From the NCBI RefSeq assembly GCF_024363255.1, contig NZ_AP026070.1, positions 4,030,001-4,094,000 of the forward strand: 64,000 nucleotides of DNA, read 5' to 3'. This DNA is from Shewanella sp. NFH-SH190041. GTDB taxonomy: Bacteria; Pseudomonadota; Gammaproteobacteria; Enterobacterales; Shewanellaceae. Below are positions 35,873-44,682 of the stretch, one piece after another. Within the stretch, counting starts at the first letter, position 1. Every line of letters begins with the position of its first letter. The notes beneath the pieces are model-generated. The model worked only from the letters and a program-made list of their open reading frames with translations. It was not told the DNA's origin and did not search any database. Made by a program: the position numbers and the translations under genes.

Positions 35873-37075
35873 ATGAGCGCTAAACCACAAATTACCCTCC
35901 CTGCCACCTATATGCGCGGCGGCACCAGTAAAGGGGTGTTTTTCCGTTTAGAAGATTTACCTCTGGCAGCTCAAACTCCGGGGCAAGTACGTGACGCCCT
36001 GTTGATGCGGGTTATCGGCAGCCCAGATCCCTACGGCAAACATACTGATGGTATGGGTGGCGCCACCTCCAGTACCAGTAAGTGTGTGATTATGAATAAA
36101 AGCGCTGTGCCCGATCACGATGTGGACTACCTCTATGGTCAGGTGGCAATTGATCACCCCTTTGTCGACTGGAGCGGCAACTGCGGTAACCTATCTACCG
36201 CCGCCGGCGCATTTGCTATTCATGCCGGATTGGTGGATCCGACTCGAGTCCCACATAACGGCATCTGTGAAGTGCGAATTTGGCAGGCGAATATTCACAA
36301 AACCATTATCGCCAAGGTTCCCATTACCCAAGGGCGTGTGCAGGAAACCGGCGATTTTATGTTAGATGGCGTGACCTTTCCGGCAGCGGAAATCGTGCTG
36401 GAATTTGTTGATCCCGTCGATGGCGATGGTGCCATTTTCCCCACCGGCAATCTGATCGACCGCCTAGAAGTACCCGAAACCCTGATTCCCGGTGGCGTAT
36501 TGCATGCCACTTTGATCAATGCCGGTATTCCAACTATTTTTCTGAACGCCGAAGAACTGGGCTATCAGGGCACTGAGCTACAACAAGCAATCAATAGTGA
36601 CAATGCGGCGTTAGCCAAATTCGAAACCCTACGCGCCATCGGGGCGGTCAAAATGGGATTAATTGACCGTGAGGAACAAGCCAAAACCCGGCAACACACC
36701 CCCAAAATTGCCTTTGTGGCACCGGCGCAGGATTATCAGACATCCAGTGGTAAAGCAATATCAGCGGGGGAGCTGGATTTACATGTTCGAGCATTATCCA
36801 TGGGCAAATTGCACCATGCCATGATGGGCACCTGCGCCGTCGCTATTGGTACCGCTGCGGCCATTCCCGGCACCTTAGTCAATCTAGCCGCCTGCGCTCA
36901 TGAGTCCAGTCAGCCATTATCATCAGTTACCTTTGGCCATCCCTCTGGCACATTAACAGTCGGCGCAAAAGCCTGTTACCAAGATGGCAAATGGCAAGTA
37001 AGCAAAGCCATTATGAGCCGCAGCGCCCGGATCCTGATGGCGGGAGAAGTGTATATTCCGGCGATGCCTGAATAA
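35873..37075 (+). CDS. prpF: AcnD-accessory isomerase PrpF
   Basis: A 400-residue protein of the PrpF (DUF453-like) family, an isomerase-fold protein needed with AcnD in the Fe-S variant of the methylcitrate pathway. Conserved stretches are PATYMRGGTSKGVFF near residue 9 and GMGGATSSTSKCVIM near residue 61, followed by DWSGNCGNLSTAAGAFAIHA near residue 98. FGHPSGTLTVGAKACYQDGK lies near residue 350. A good AAGGAATAAATC precedes the ATG. It is the last gene of the prp operon. Confidence 0.95.
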   Translation: MSAKPQITLPATYMRGGTSKGVFFRLEDLPLAAQTPGQVRDALLMRVIGSPDPYGKHTDGMGGATSSTSKCVIMNKSAVPDHDVDYLYGQVAIDHPFVDWSGNCGNLSTAAGAFAIHAGLVDPTRVPHNGICEVRIWQANIHKTIIAKVPITQGRVQETGDFMLDGVTFPAAEIVLEFVDPVDGDGAIFPTGNLIDRLEVPETLIPGGVLHATLINAGIPTIFLNAEELGYQGTELQQAINSDNAALAKFETLRAIGAVKMGLIDREEQAKTRQHTPKIAFVAPAQDYQTSSGKAISAGELDLHVRALSMGKLHHAMMGTCAVAIGTAAAIPGTLVNLAACAHESSQPLSSVTFGHPSGTLTVGAKACYQDGKWQVSKAIMSRSARILMAGEVYIPAMPE

Positions 37076-37120
37076 GTATCACCGCGAAACCGCCGCTCGG
37101 TTTAAATACAACCTGGTATG

Positions 37121-37150
37121 AAAAAACTGTGTCTGGGATGACCAGACACA
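37121..37150 (-). terminator. Intrinsic terminator of ilvE
   Basis: TGTGTCTGG and CCAGACACA pair around a 5-nt loop. Read on the minus strand the stem is followed by a run of six T (AAAAAA on plus), 16 nt past the ilvE stop. It could also slow transcription leaving prpF. Confidence 0.85.
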
Positions 37151-37165
37151 GATATCTCGCAGCGA

Positions 37166-38257
37166 TTAACCGAATCGATGCGGCACCGGCATCAACCAGC
37201 CAGCAGGCCCTGGTACCCGGCCATACTGAATGTCGGTGAACAATTGATAAATACGGCGCACATGGGGGCCGACCTCACCATCTCCCACTGTCACAGTGCG
37301 ACCATCTTCAAAGACATAAGATCCCACCGGTGACACCACAGCCGCGGTACCAAATCCACCCGCTTCAACAATCTCACCGGCTTCAATATCAGCAATAAAC
37401 TGATCCAACATAACAGTCTCTTGGCGCACTTCGCAGCCCAGCATGCTGCTCAATTCCATAATCGACAAGGAAGTAATGGACTTCAGAATGGTGTCAGTAA
37501 ATTTAGGGATAATCACAGTGCCATCTTTGAGCACATGAAAATGGTTCATGGCTCCGACTTCTTCAATCTGGCGATTGTTAGCATCCAGATACAAGACCTG
37601 AGCAGCCCCCATTTCGGCTGCAGCTTTAGCCGCCCGCAATGATGCCGCATAGTTACCGGCCGCCTTAGAGGCTCCGGTGCCCCCTGATACCGCCCGGTGA
37701 TATTGCGTGGTGATCAGCAAGCGAATGGCTTTATCAAAACCATCTTTGTAATACACGCCACTGGGGCTAAGCATCACACAGAAGGTATAGCGGCTGCTGG
37801 GACTAACGGACAGTCGGTCTTCGGTGGCAAAAATAAAGGGGCGGATATACAGACAAGCCCCGCTCTGACGTGGGAACCACAAGCGGTCAACATCAATCAG
37901 TGCTTGTATCGCCTCTACCTGCATCTCTTCTGGCAAATGGGGAATGCAAACAATCTCCCCACTGCGGTTCATTCGCTTGGCATTCTGATCAATGCGGAAG
38001 GTGTAAATTTCACCGTCATCATGCATAAAGGCCTTAGCCCCTTCAAAAATGGACTGGCCATAATGCAGTGACATGGTCCCAGGCATCAGCTCAAACGGCC
38101 CATAGGGAACAATGCGGGGATCCCGCCACTGGCCGTCATAATAATCCATCACAAACATATGATCGGTGCGGGTAACACCGAAGCCAACATTGCCAGTCGG
38201 GCAAAATGGTTCGGTGCGACGCTCAGCAGCGGGTTTTACGTTATAGGTTATTTCCAT
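37166..38257 (-). CDS. ilvE: Branched-chain amino acid aminotransferase (class IV)
   Basis: A 363-residue PLP enzyme of the group II (BCAT beta family) type that interconverts Leu/Ile/Val and their keto acids. It reads FGVTRTDHMFVMDYYDGQW near the N-terminus, LHYGQSIFEGAKAF near residue 64, and GTGASKAAGNYAAS near residue 197. The Lys of the last motif is the PLP-binding residue. VLYLDANNRQIEEVGAMNHF follows near residue 219, and GGFGTAAVVSPVG near 300. The whole length matches the family. It is monocistronic, with its own terminator, and lies convergent to prpF. Confidence 0.95.
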   Translation of the reverse strand: MEITYNVKPAAERRTEPFCPTGNVGFGVTRTDHMFVMDYYDGQWRDPRIVPYGPFELMPGTMSLHYGQSIFEGAKAFMHDDGEIYTFRIDQNAKRMNRSGEIVCIPHLPEEMQVEAIQALIDVDRLWFPRQSGACLYIRPFIFATEDRLSVSPSSRYTFCVMLSPSGVYYKDGFDKAIRLLITTQYHRAVSGGTGASKAAGNYAASLRAAKAAAEMGAAQVLYLDANNRQIEEVGAMNHFHVLKDGTVIIPKFTDTILKSITSLSIMELSSMLGCEVRQETVMLDQFIADIEAGEIVEAGGFGTAAVVSPVGSYVFEDGRTVTVGDGEVGPHVRRIYQLFTDIQYGRVPGPAGWLMPVPHRFG

Positions 38258-38963
38258 TGCATACCACCTTGTTGATTATTTCAGCAGACTAGAGGAGCGG
38301 CTGGAATAAAGTCAAGTAAGTCACAGTTACCAGTCATATTTTGCATCTGAACCGGTGTAAAGCCACTAATGCAAAACCGGCCTTTTTCGACTATCCAATC
38401 CCTTTTGCGCACAAAAAAGCAGCAGTAGCACATGCCGAACAGGTTAAACCCATTAGTTATGTAGGTGATAAAAGCAGCATATCGGCTGAGATAAAGAAGA
38501 TGTTAATGCGGTAAAAGCTCGCCACAAACATTAACGCTGATTTCAACGCAAAATCACAAATGAATAATCCAAATACACCATTACTGTTAACTCTGTCACT
38601 TATTGGAAATATTCACTCTGGTAGTCGGGTTCCGGTCAAAGGTACACTCCTCGCCCGCGACTGACGTAGCAAATGCTATGACGATGGCTGCCAAGCCTGC
38701 CCAGAAAACTGGCTGATAGAGGCGAGTGATGGCAACGGCATGACGCTGTTGGCGCACAAAAGGATACACGTAAATTGGCAATCGGATGCCCATCCCACTA
38801 CGTCGCTGCATGATGGACAAGGAATCAGTTTCAGGCAGGTCACCATGCCTCTGGATGCATGCGGCCGGTCACCCCGCCTGTCTGGCTTCCCAACGTAATT
38901 AAAAAAAGGGCGTGTCGATCTTTGAATGGACGAACACCTCCCTCAGTACCTAGGAAAAAGATG
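38258..38963. other. Gene-free stretch upstream of the porin
   Basis: About 700 nt between ilvE and the porin gene. Open frames here (a 74-codon minus-strand frame at 38596-38820 and a ~34-codon plus-strand frame near 38560) lack convincing RBSs. It probably holds a long porin promoter/leader. Confidence 0.45.
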
Positions 38964-40100
38964 ATGAACAACACTAAGTTTATGTTGTCCTTAGTGGCGG
39001 CAGCAGTCAGCATGAGTGGCTTTGCCGCACACGCTGACACCCAGGAAGATGGCCTGAAGTTCGGTGGTTCTGTACGCGTAAACTACAAATACGTTGAATA
39101 TGACGAAGCCAACCGTAACAAGGGTGGCGATTTTGCATTTGATGTACTGACAGCAAAAATCAGTGGTAAACACGGCGATTTCGGTATGGAAGCGGAATAC
39201 CGCATCGTCTCCGGTGACAACTTTATCCGTTACGGCTACGGCTATTACAACATTGATGAACACCAGCAGGTGCAAGTGGGTATTTCCCGTGTACCATTCG
39301 GTAACCCGGATTATATCTCCAACTCCTGGTGGCTGAGTCTGGGCTACTATCTGGGCTTTGAAGATGATTTCGATACGGGTATCAAATGGAGCTATGCTCG
39401 TGATGGCTGGAATACAGACGCGGCCTTCTACAAAGCACCGGAATTTAGTTCCAGCATCGCTGGCCGCTATGCCCCTGATATCTATAACGGCGAAGCTAAC
39501 GGTAGCCAATATCACAACGAAGAATCCAACCAGTTTAACCTGCGTCAGACCTATACCTGGTCTTATGATCATGGCCGCACCATGCTGGGGGCATCAGCTC
39601 AATATGGCCAGATTGAATCAACCGATACCACTACTGGCGTAAAAGCAGATGGCGACCGCGTCGCGGCGGCTATCCACTTAGATACCCTGTACCAAGGCTG
39701 GAACCTGCAGCTGCAAGCGTTGCACTATGAATACAGCCCAGAATTAGGCCCTGACACGGGAGCTATCGCCATGGCCGTTTCTGGTAGCAGCTATGAAGTC
39801 GCCCTGAAAGGTCAGGTATACACCATGAACGTCTCTAAAGCGTTTAACACTAGCTACGGTGCCATGAAGATCTATAACGACTACAGCGTGATGACGCCAG
39901 ATTCTGATAAGCCAGACTTCAGCAACAGCTACCAGAACGTCACAGGTGCCACGCTGAACAATGGCCCGATTTCACTGCAATTAGACTTTATCATGGGTAA
40001 GAACATGGTGATGTCCACCACGAACAATCACATTGGTATGACGCCGGGAGATAACAGCTGGGAGCATCGTGTGAACTTCAATATCGGTTATAACTTCTAA
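38964..40100 (+). CDS. Outer-membrane porin
   Basis: A 378-residue beta-barrel protein. The signal peptide ends at AAHA-D (residue 24). The mature part has amphipathic strands of alternating residues throughout, rich in Tyr and Gly, for example KFGGSVRVNYKYVEYDE, QVGISRVPFGNP, and GLMFRAYD-like barrel segments such as GRTMLGASAQYGQIES. The last residue is Phe (VNFNIGYNF), the signal for outer-membrane assembly. The closest match is the general Shewanella porin family; substrate is not clear. AGGAAAAAG precedes two adjacent ATGs (38961, 38964); I use the second, whose spacing is better. Confidence 0.85.
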   Translation: MNNTKFMLSLVAAAVSMSGFAAHADTQEDGLKFGGSVRVNYKYVEYDEANRNKGGDFAFDVLTAKISGKHGDFGMEAEYRIVSGDNFIRYGYGYYNIDEHQQVQVGISRVPFGNPDYISNSWWLSLGYYLGFEDDFDTGIKWSYARDGWNTDAAFYKAPEFSSSIAGRYAPDIYNGEANGSQYHNEESNQFNLRQTYTWSYDHGRTMLGASAQYGQIESTDTTTGVKADGDRVAAAIHLDTLYQGWNLQLQALHYEYSPELGPDTGAIAMAVSGSSYEVALKGQVYTMNVSKAFNTSYGAMKIYNDYSVMTPDSDKPDFSNSYQNVTGATLNNGPISLQLDFIMGKNMVMSTTNNHIGMTPGDNSWEHRVNFNIGYNF

Positions 40101-40134
40101 CCGATAGGGGACTGAGCCCATCTTGCCATGGGTC

Positions 40135-40161
40135 AAAGACCTGCCAACGCAGGTCTTTTTT
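40135..40161 (+). terminator. Intrinsic terminator of the porin gene
   Basis: AAAGACCTGC and GCAGGTCTTT form a perfect 10-bp stem with a CAAC loop and a TTT tail, about 35 nt after the stop. Confidence 0.9.
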
Positions 40162-40226
40162 ATTGGTCGGCGCAAACAGTGTCAGCTGGAGTATGATAGA
40201 AACAAATACCCGTTGGAGTGTGAATG

Positions 40227-40529
40227 ATGCCTTCTTATCAAGCCATTGCCTGTGCCCGTTATGACTATCTGGAATTAGCCTGTCTGCGCCACTATCACTT
40301 ACAGCTTGAACTAAGTGATGGCAGCACACTGACTGGCCGGGCAAGAGATACCCAAACCCGCAAAGACAAAACCGAATGGCTATTAGTTGAAACTGATGCC
40401 GGTCAACAAAGCTTCAGACTTGATACCGTTGTCGCAATAACGCCGACAGATCCCGGGGCTGAATTTGGCCGGGTTGAAATCGCTGGGCATCATAACGCCT
40501 GCTTTCCAAATGGTGGCCTGGCAGAGTAA
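40227..40529 (+). CDS. Rof-like Rho-binding antiterminator family protein
   Basis: A 100-residue protein of the Rof (Rho-off) family. It shows the family's YxxIxCxxYDYLExACLxxY start (SYQAIACARYDYLELACLRH), a central strand LSDGSTLTGRARDTQTRKDK and EWLLVETDAGQQSFRLDTVV. Rof binds the primary RNA site of Rho and inhibits termination; whether this copy does so is inferred. GGAG lies upstream of two adjacent ATGs at 40224 and 40227; spacing fits the second. It converges with the NhaC-like gene, whose stop is only 41 nt away. Confidence 0.75.
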   Translation: MPSYQAIACARYDYLELACLRHYHLQLELSDGSTLTGRARDTQTRKDKTEWLLVETDAGQQSFRLDTVVAITPTDPGAEFGRVEIAGHHNACFPNGGLAE

Positions 40530-40569
40530 TCAAGTCCTTCGCCCCTAGTTCGGCTTAGCACTTAATCAC

Positions 40570-42045
40570 TCAAGCCTGCTCCGGTTGCCGCCGGTCATGA
40601 AACTGGGTGAGCCATAATAGGCCGGCTGCCACCGCAAACACCAACAGCAAACACCAGATATACCCGAGGCCGAGATTTAGCAGTTGAAAACCTACCAAGG
40701 TTGCCGTTGCGGCGATCAGAGCAAATGGAATTTGAGTCAAAACATGGGTCCGGGGCTCGCAACCACTGGCGGTGGCACTGAGGACACTGGTATCAGAAAT
40801 CGGTGAGCAGTGATCGCCAAATACTGAGCCTGCCAGCACGGCACTTAAGGTCGGCAACAATAAAGCTGGGTCTACCTGAGCGGCCACTTCCGCGGCAATA
40901 GGGATCATAATGGCAAAGGTGCCCCAGCTGGAGCCGGTGGCAAATGCCATCATGGCGCAAAGCAAAAACATTCCCCCCACCAGCACATGGGGGCTAAGAT
41001 ACAGATCCGCCCACCCTGCCAGCATGGATGCCACTTTTAAGTCCCTAATCACAGCTCCAATCATCCAGGTACAGAGCAAAATGCCAATAGCGAGCCCCAT
41101 GGTTTTGACCCCATGCAGCAGGTCCAGCGCTAATGCTCGCACCGGCCGCCCCTGTCGCGCTAACAGCATTATGGCTACCGCCACAGCCAATAGTGCGGCA
41201 TTGCGCATAGCAGCGCCAATATCTGCCGCCGCAAGCCAAGCCATAATACCTGGCTGTTGACTATGCTCAACCCCGGACCACAGCGTCAATAATACCGAAG
41301 CAATCAACAAGGTGAGCATCGGCAATAACAGCAGCCAAGGGGTACCGGGATCATCATGTTGACGTAAATCCACTTCCGGCAAGGCCGCGCCAAAGCCGAC
41401 CCCGCTCCAGGCCACAAATAGCGAAATGGCCAAAGTCGCGATGGCGTAAAAGTTCATCTGTGCCATATCCATAAATGCGGTTAATGGCGTAACAGGTAAA
41501 AAACTGATGCCGGCAAGCAAGGCGATCAAATAAGGCCCCCAGCTGGAAAATGGCAGCAAGGAACATAATGGCGAAGCGTTGGAATCAACAAAGTAGGCGA
41601 GTTGCTCACGGCGAATACGATACCGCTCAGCTAAGGGTTGGCACACATGTCCCACCGCCAGACAACTGAAGATACCATCAATAAACACCAGCCAACCTAA
41701 CAGCACCACACCGAGCCTAGCTTGTCGCCGAGTATGGATCCGCCGGTATAACCAATCGCCAAAGGCTACTACAGCCCCACCGCGCGCAAATAACTGGGTC
41801 ATCATCCCCAACAGCACCATGGCAACAAGCACATTCAGATGCCACAACTGCCATTGGTCATTACGGTAAACCTGTTGTAGCGCAATGCGACCAAGATAAT
41901 CTAATGTTGCCTCGGGATGAAAATCGGACAATAACAGGGCACCGGCGACAATACCCGCCCCCAACGCCAACAATGTCCGACGCAAAAATAACGCCAGCGC
42001 TAATGTCAGTAACAAGGGTAAAAATGCCAGCCATACAGCATCCAT
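40570..42045 (-). CDS. NhaC-family Na+/H+ antiporter
   Basis: A 491-residue inner-membrane transporter with about 12 hydrophobic helices. The diagnostic NhaC stretch is FGDHCSPISDTSVLSATASG near residue 405, with a preceding ATGSSWGTFAIMIPIAAEVA motif near 364. An N-terminal half repeat (FSSWGPYLIALLAG near 170, DSNASPLCSLLPF near 156) shows the internal duplication. NhaC-type proteins exchange Na+ for H+, and some members carry organic acids or amino acids, so substrate is not certain. The ATG is preceded by AAAGAGAG. Confidence 0.85.
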   Translation of the reverse strand: MDAVWLAFLPLLLTLALALFLRRTLLALGAGIVAGALLLSDFHPEATLDYLGRIALQQVYRNDQWQLWHLNVLVAMVLLGMMTQLFARGGAVVAFGDWLYRRIHTRRQARLGVVLLGWLVFIDGIFSCLAVGHVCQPLAERYRIRREQLAYFVDSNASPLCSLLPFSSWGPYLIALLAGISFLPVTPLTAFMDMAQMNFYAIATLAISLFVAWSGVGFGAALPEVDLRQHDDPGTPWLLLLPMLTLLIASVLLTLWSGVEHSQQPGIMAWLAAADIGAAMRNAALLAVAVAIMLLARQGRPVRALALDLLHGVKTMGLAIGILLCTWMIGAVIRDLKVASMLAGWADLYLSPHVLVGGMFLLCAMMAFATGSSWGTFAIMIPIAAEVAAQVDPALLLPTLSAVLAGSVFGDHCSPISDTSVLSATASGCEPRTHVLTQIPFALIAATATLVGFQLLNLGLGYIWCLLLVFAVAAGLLWLTQFHDRRQPEQA

Positions 42046-42280
42046 CCGGGTCTTCTCTCTTTAATCTGCAACTGACAGCCAGCTTGAAAAAACACCGATT
42101 TTCAATCAAGTACTGTCAATGATTACCGCAGCTTACCCATAATCAGGCCCAAAAGCATACAGAATGCCGATTTGATGAATATTTTTTGTGCAATTGGGTT
42201 ATTCACCTATTCCTAAGCTGTATGTCACTGCTAGAATCACAGACTTATAGTGAACCCTTTGCATTAGGTAGGGACATCCC

Positions 42281-42505
42281 ATGAGCTTTGAATTACTGTC
42301 AAAACTGGAAACTAAAATCCAGGCCGCATTGGAAACCATCGAACTTCAGAAAATGGAGTTGGAAGAAGAAAAGCAAAAAGCTGTTGAACTGCAACAGCAA
42401 CTAGAAGACGAAAAACGTAAGAGTGAGCAGCTGCAACAGGAACTGCACAACTGGAACGAAAAAGTCACCGGTTTGGTTGGTCTGCTGAACAACGAAGTAG
42501 CCTAA
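42281..42505 (+). CDS. zapB: Cell-division coiled-coil protein ZapB
   Basis: A 74-residue protein that is one long coiled coil, reading [20 protein letters not shown] near residue 9 and [20 protein letters not shown] near 40. It ends with the conserved [13 protein letters not shown]. ZapB localises to the Z ring with ZapA and supports division. Length and heptad pattern match the family. AGGGACATCCC precedes the ATG. It is separate from its neighbours and followed by an inverted repeat. Confidence 0.85.
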   Translation: MSFELLSKLETKIQAALETIELQKMELEEEKQKAVELQQQLEDEKRKSEQLQQELHNWNEKVTGLVGLLNNEVA

Positions 42506-42530
42506 TCGCATTATCTGGTGTTGTGCCAGA

Positions 42531-42569
42531 TAAAAACGGCCTCAATAACAATTGCTATTGAGGCCGATG
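42531..42569 (-). terminator. Intrinsic terminator of the 70-residue hypothetical gene
   Basis: CGGCCTCAATA pairs with TATTGAGGCCG across an 8-nt loop. A run of A on the plus strand (TTTTT on minus) follows the stem past the stop at 42602. It can also act on zapB read-through. Confidence 0.75.
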
Positions 42570-42601
42570 ATCACTGCTGCCGTGTGGGCAGCATGTTTCT
42601 G

Positions 42602-42814
42602 CTAAATACTGTTTGCCGCCTGGGTTTGCTGTTCGATCAGCTGATTCAATTCAAGCACGGCCTCCCGGATCTGGGGCAAGCTCTTCTTCGGCAATAAAAA
42701 TTTACCCTTTTCAAACTCCAGACGACCCAAATTCTTGACCCACACCACCCCAGTGAAAAAAATGCGGGCATGTTTTACGATCAGTTTAGGGGCATATACC
42801 GGAAATACTCTCAC
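42602..42814 (-). CDS. Small conserved-looking protein, GTG start
   Basis: A 70-residue soluble protein that I do not recognise. It is basic at the N-terminus (RVFPVYAPKLIVKHARI), with VWVKNLGRLEFEKGKFLLPK in the middle and a helix LPQIREAVLELNQLIEQQ at the end. It begins with GTG, directly behind a textbook AAGGAGG, which makes a strong case that it is a real gene. It has its own terminator. Confidence 0.75.
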   Translation of the reverse strand: MRVFPVYAPKLIVKHARIFFTGVVWVKNLGRLEFEKGKFLLPKKSLPQIREAVLELNQLIEQQTQAANSI

Positions 42815-43072
42815 TTGACCTCCTTTTTCTCTGTCCAGTACAAGCTGTCAACCCGTTCCCACGGCTGACACCGGCACATTTTATTGTCTCAGACTGTGCG
42901 CAATTTGCTGGCGCAACATCCAGCCACTGTCAGTCAAACTACTGTTACGCATATAATTACAGTGTTTTGACCATCAAAATGCCAGTTGGTTTAAGTTACA
43001 GATAGTAAATTATTGTAAACCTACCATTCCGACCAACTAGCTCATGGTTGATTCATCTACTTAAATCAGGTG

Positions 43073-43714
43073 CTAACTTGCTTTTGTTACCGCTGATTTA
43101 TTCAGCAAAAATTGTGCTAACTCAATCATTTCGCTATAAGAGCCGATAGCATTATTGTTAATACGATACTGGCCATTTACCACCAGTGCCGGCACACCAG
43201 TAATGCCAGCTTTACGCATCTCCCGCGCCATTGCCGCCATTTGTACCCGCACCACAAAATCATCGGCCACAGCGTCAAATTCTGCAGGGGAAATACCATT
43301 AACCACAAATAACGCCCGGATATCGGCCAGTGACACAAAACGGCGTTGCTGTTCATGGATAGCATTAAATAATTCTTGCTCTATACGACCACTAACCCCT
43401 AAACGCTCAGCGATAACGAAAGCTTTAGACAACAACGCTCCCCGCTCCCCACCCAGTGAGCTGACGTGGTTCTGGTGTAACGTGGTATTCGCTGGCAGAG
43501 CGCGTTTTAATTTCGGTAAAGAATTGAGATAAAAGCGGTAACAGTTACCACATAAGAAGGAGAAATATTCTGTCACCTGAGGTGTAGGGGAAGGAGTATC
43601 GCTGATGCGACTGTAGTGCACTCCCTCTTTGAAGACTGTCGCCGAGGCTGGTAACACAGGCAATAAGACCAGCAACAGAGCCAGCCTGATAAAAAAAGGT
43701 TTGAATCCATTCAT
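43073..43714 (-). CDS. DsbA-like thiol:disulfide protein, CGNC variant
   Basis: A 213-residue periplasmic DsbA-type protein. A signal peptide ends near PASA (residue 25). The thioredoxin-like active site is FLCGNCYRFY near residue 55, where DsbA normally has CPHC or CGHC. The helical insert (about 75-150) and the cis-Pro loop TGVPALVVNGQY near residue 170 are intact. It is a tandem paralogue of the next gene but has its own promoter space and GGAGGTGATA before the ATG at 43714. The Asn in the CxxC should change the redox potential or partner. It lies downstream of the dsbA terminator. Confidence 0.8.
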   Translation of the reverse strand: MNGFKPFFIRLALLLVLLPVLPASATVFKEGVHYSRISDTPSPTPQVTEYFSFLCGNCYRFYLNSLPKLKRALPANTTLHQNHVSSLGGERGALLSKAFVIAERLGVSGRIEQELFNAIHEQQRRFVSLADIRALFVVNGISPAEFDAVADDFVVRVQMAAMAREMRKAGITGVPALVVNGQYRINNNAIGSYSEMIELAQFLLNKSAVTKAS

Positions 43715-43792
43715 TTTTATATCACCTCCAATGTGAGATCGGCGCAATTGTACTACCAATTTAGCCAAAGCGGTACGCCGACCAGCAGACAT

Positions 43793-43815
43793 AAAAAAGG
43801 CACCCTCAGGTGCCT
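43793..43815 (-). terminator. Intrinsic terminator after dsbA
   Basis: GGCACC and GGTGCC pair across CTCA; on the minus strand a T run follows (AAAAAAGG on plus). It stops dsbA transcription before the second DsbA paralogue. Confidence 0.85.
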
Positions 43816-43833
43816 CTTTCAATGATTATCAGC

Positions 43834-44448
43834 TTATGGCTTTTTCTGCGCCAAGTAGTAAGCGATATCCAGCATATCCTGGTAGGTTTTGATGTGATCA
43901 GTCAGGACCAGATATTTGCCATTAACCACCAAAGAAGGCACACCTTGAATTCCGGCGTTTTCAGTATCACGGCGCATCTTCGCAATTTGTGAGTTCACCA
44001 CAAATGAGTTAGCCGCCTGATCGAATTCTTTGCCTGATACCCCGTTAGCAATAAACAACTTACGGATATCATCACGACTGGTGAACTGCTGACGCTTTTC
44101 ATGAATAGCAGCAAACAGCGCTGGCTCAATTTTCTTGGTCACACCCAGCTGCTCCGCAATGGCGAAAGCACGGGTCATCTCTTCGCCCATAGGGCCACCG
44201 ATAAATTCAACATGCTCTTGATCGAATGTCACCCCTTTAGGCAGAGTGCGCTCAATCTGAGGTACCACTGTTCTGGAAAAGTTATAACAGTGACCACAGT
44301 AGAAAGAGAAAAACTCAGTGATTTCCGGCTTGGCACTGCCCGGGCCGTCGTTAATCACCTTATAGTGCACACCCTCTTTAAATTGCGTTGCATTGGCCAG
44401 CGCCGGAACCATCAGCAGGGCGGCTACCATCAATAATATTTTCTTCAT
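43834..44448 (-). CDS. dsbA: Thiol:disulfide oxidoreductase DsbA
   Basis: A 204-residue periplasmic enzyme that makes disulfide bonds in exported proteins. The signal peptide reads KKILLMVAALLMVPALANA. The active site is SFYCGHCYNFS near residue 52, followed by the helical insert and QGVPSLVVNGKYLV with the cis-Pro near residue 165. The lysine-rich N-terminus and GGGAAAAC upstream support the start at 44448. As in E. coli, the srkA (yihE) gene lies directly upstream. It is re-oxidised by DsbB, which is not in this window. Confidence 0.9.
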   Translation of the reverse strand: MKKILLMVAALLMVPALANATQFKEGVHYKVINDGPGSAKPEITEFFSFYCGHCYNFSRTVVPQIERTLPKGVTFDQEHVEFIGGPMGEEMTRAFAIAEQLGVTKKIEPALFAAIHEKRQQFTSRDDIRKLFIANGVSGKEFDQAANSFVVNSQIAKMRRDTENAGIQGVPSLVVNGKYLVLTDHIKTYQDMLDIAYYLAQKKP

Positions 44449-44682
44449 CAGTTTTCCCTTTTTTCTGTCCTGCAGCCACCCGGCCGCGGACTTATCTCGG
44501 AGCAGATTCATATTCTTATGCAGAGCACTCTGCACTGCAGCTTTGATTGTTAACAGGGCAAAGAGTTCCCCACTCAAGCGGACAATACCTGTATCCCTAT
44601 GACGGGAAATAAATTATGACATGTCTCAATAGCGTGAGGAAATGGCTGCTGATGATAGGTTATGTCAAAAAATGTATCAGTT

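Noticed and set aside
38596..38820. 74-codon minus-strand frame with one hydrophobic stretch
   Set aside because: No ribosome binding site and no recognisable features; treated as chance in a gene-free stretch.
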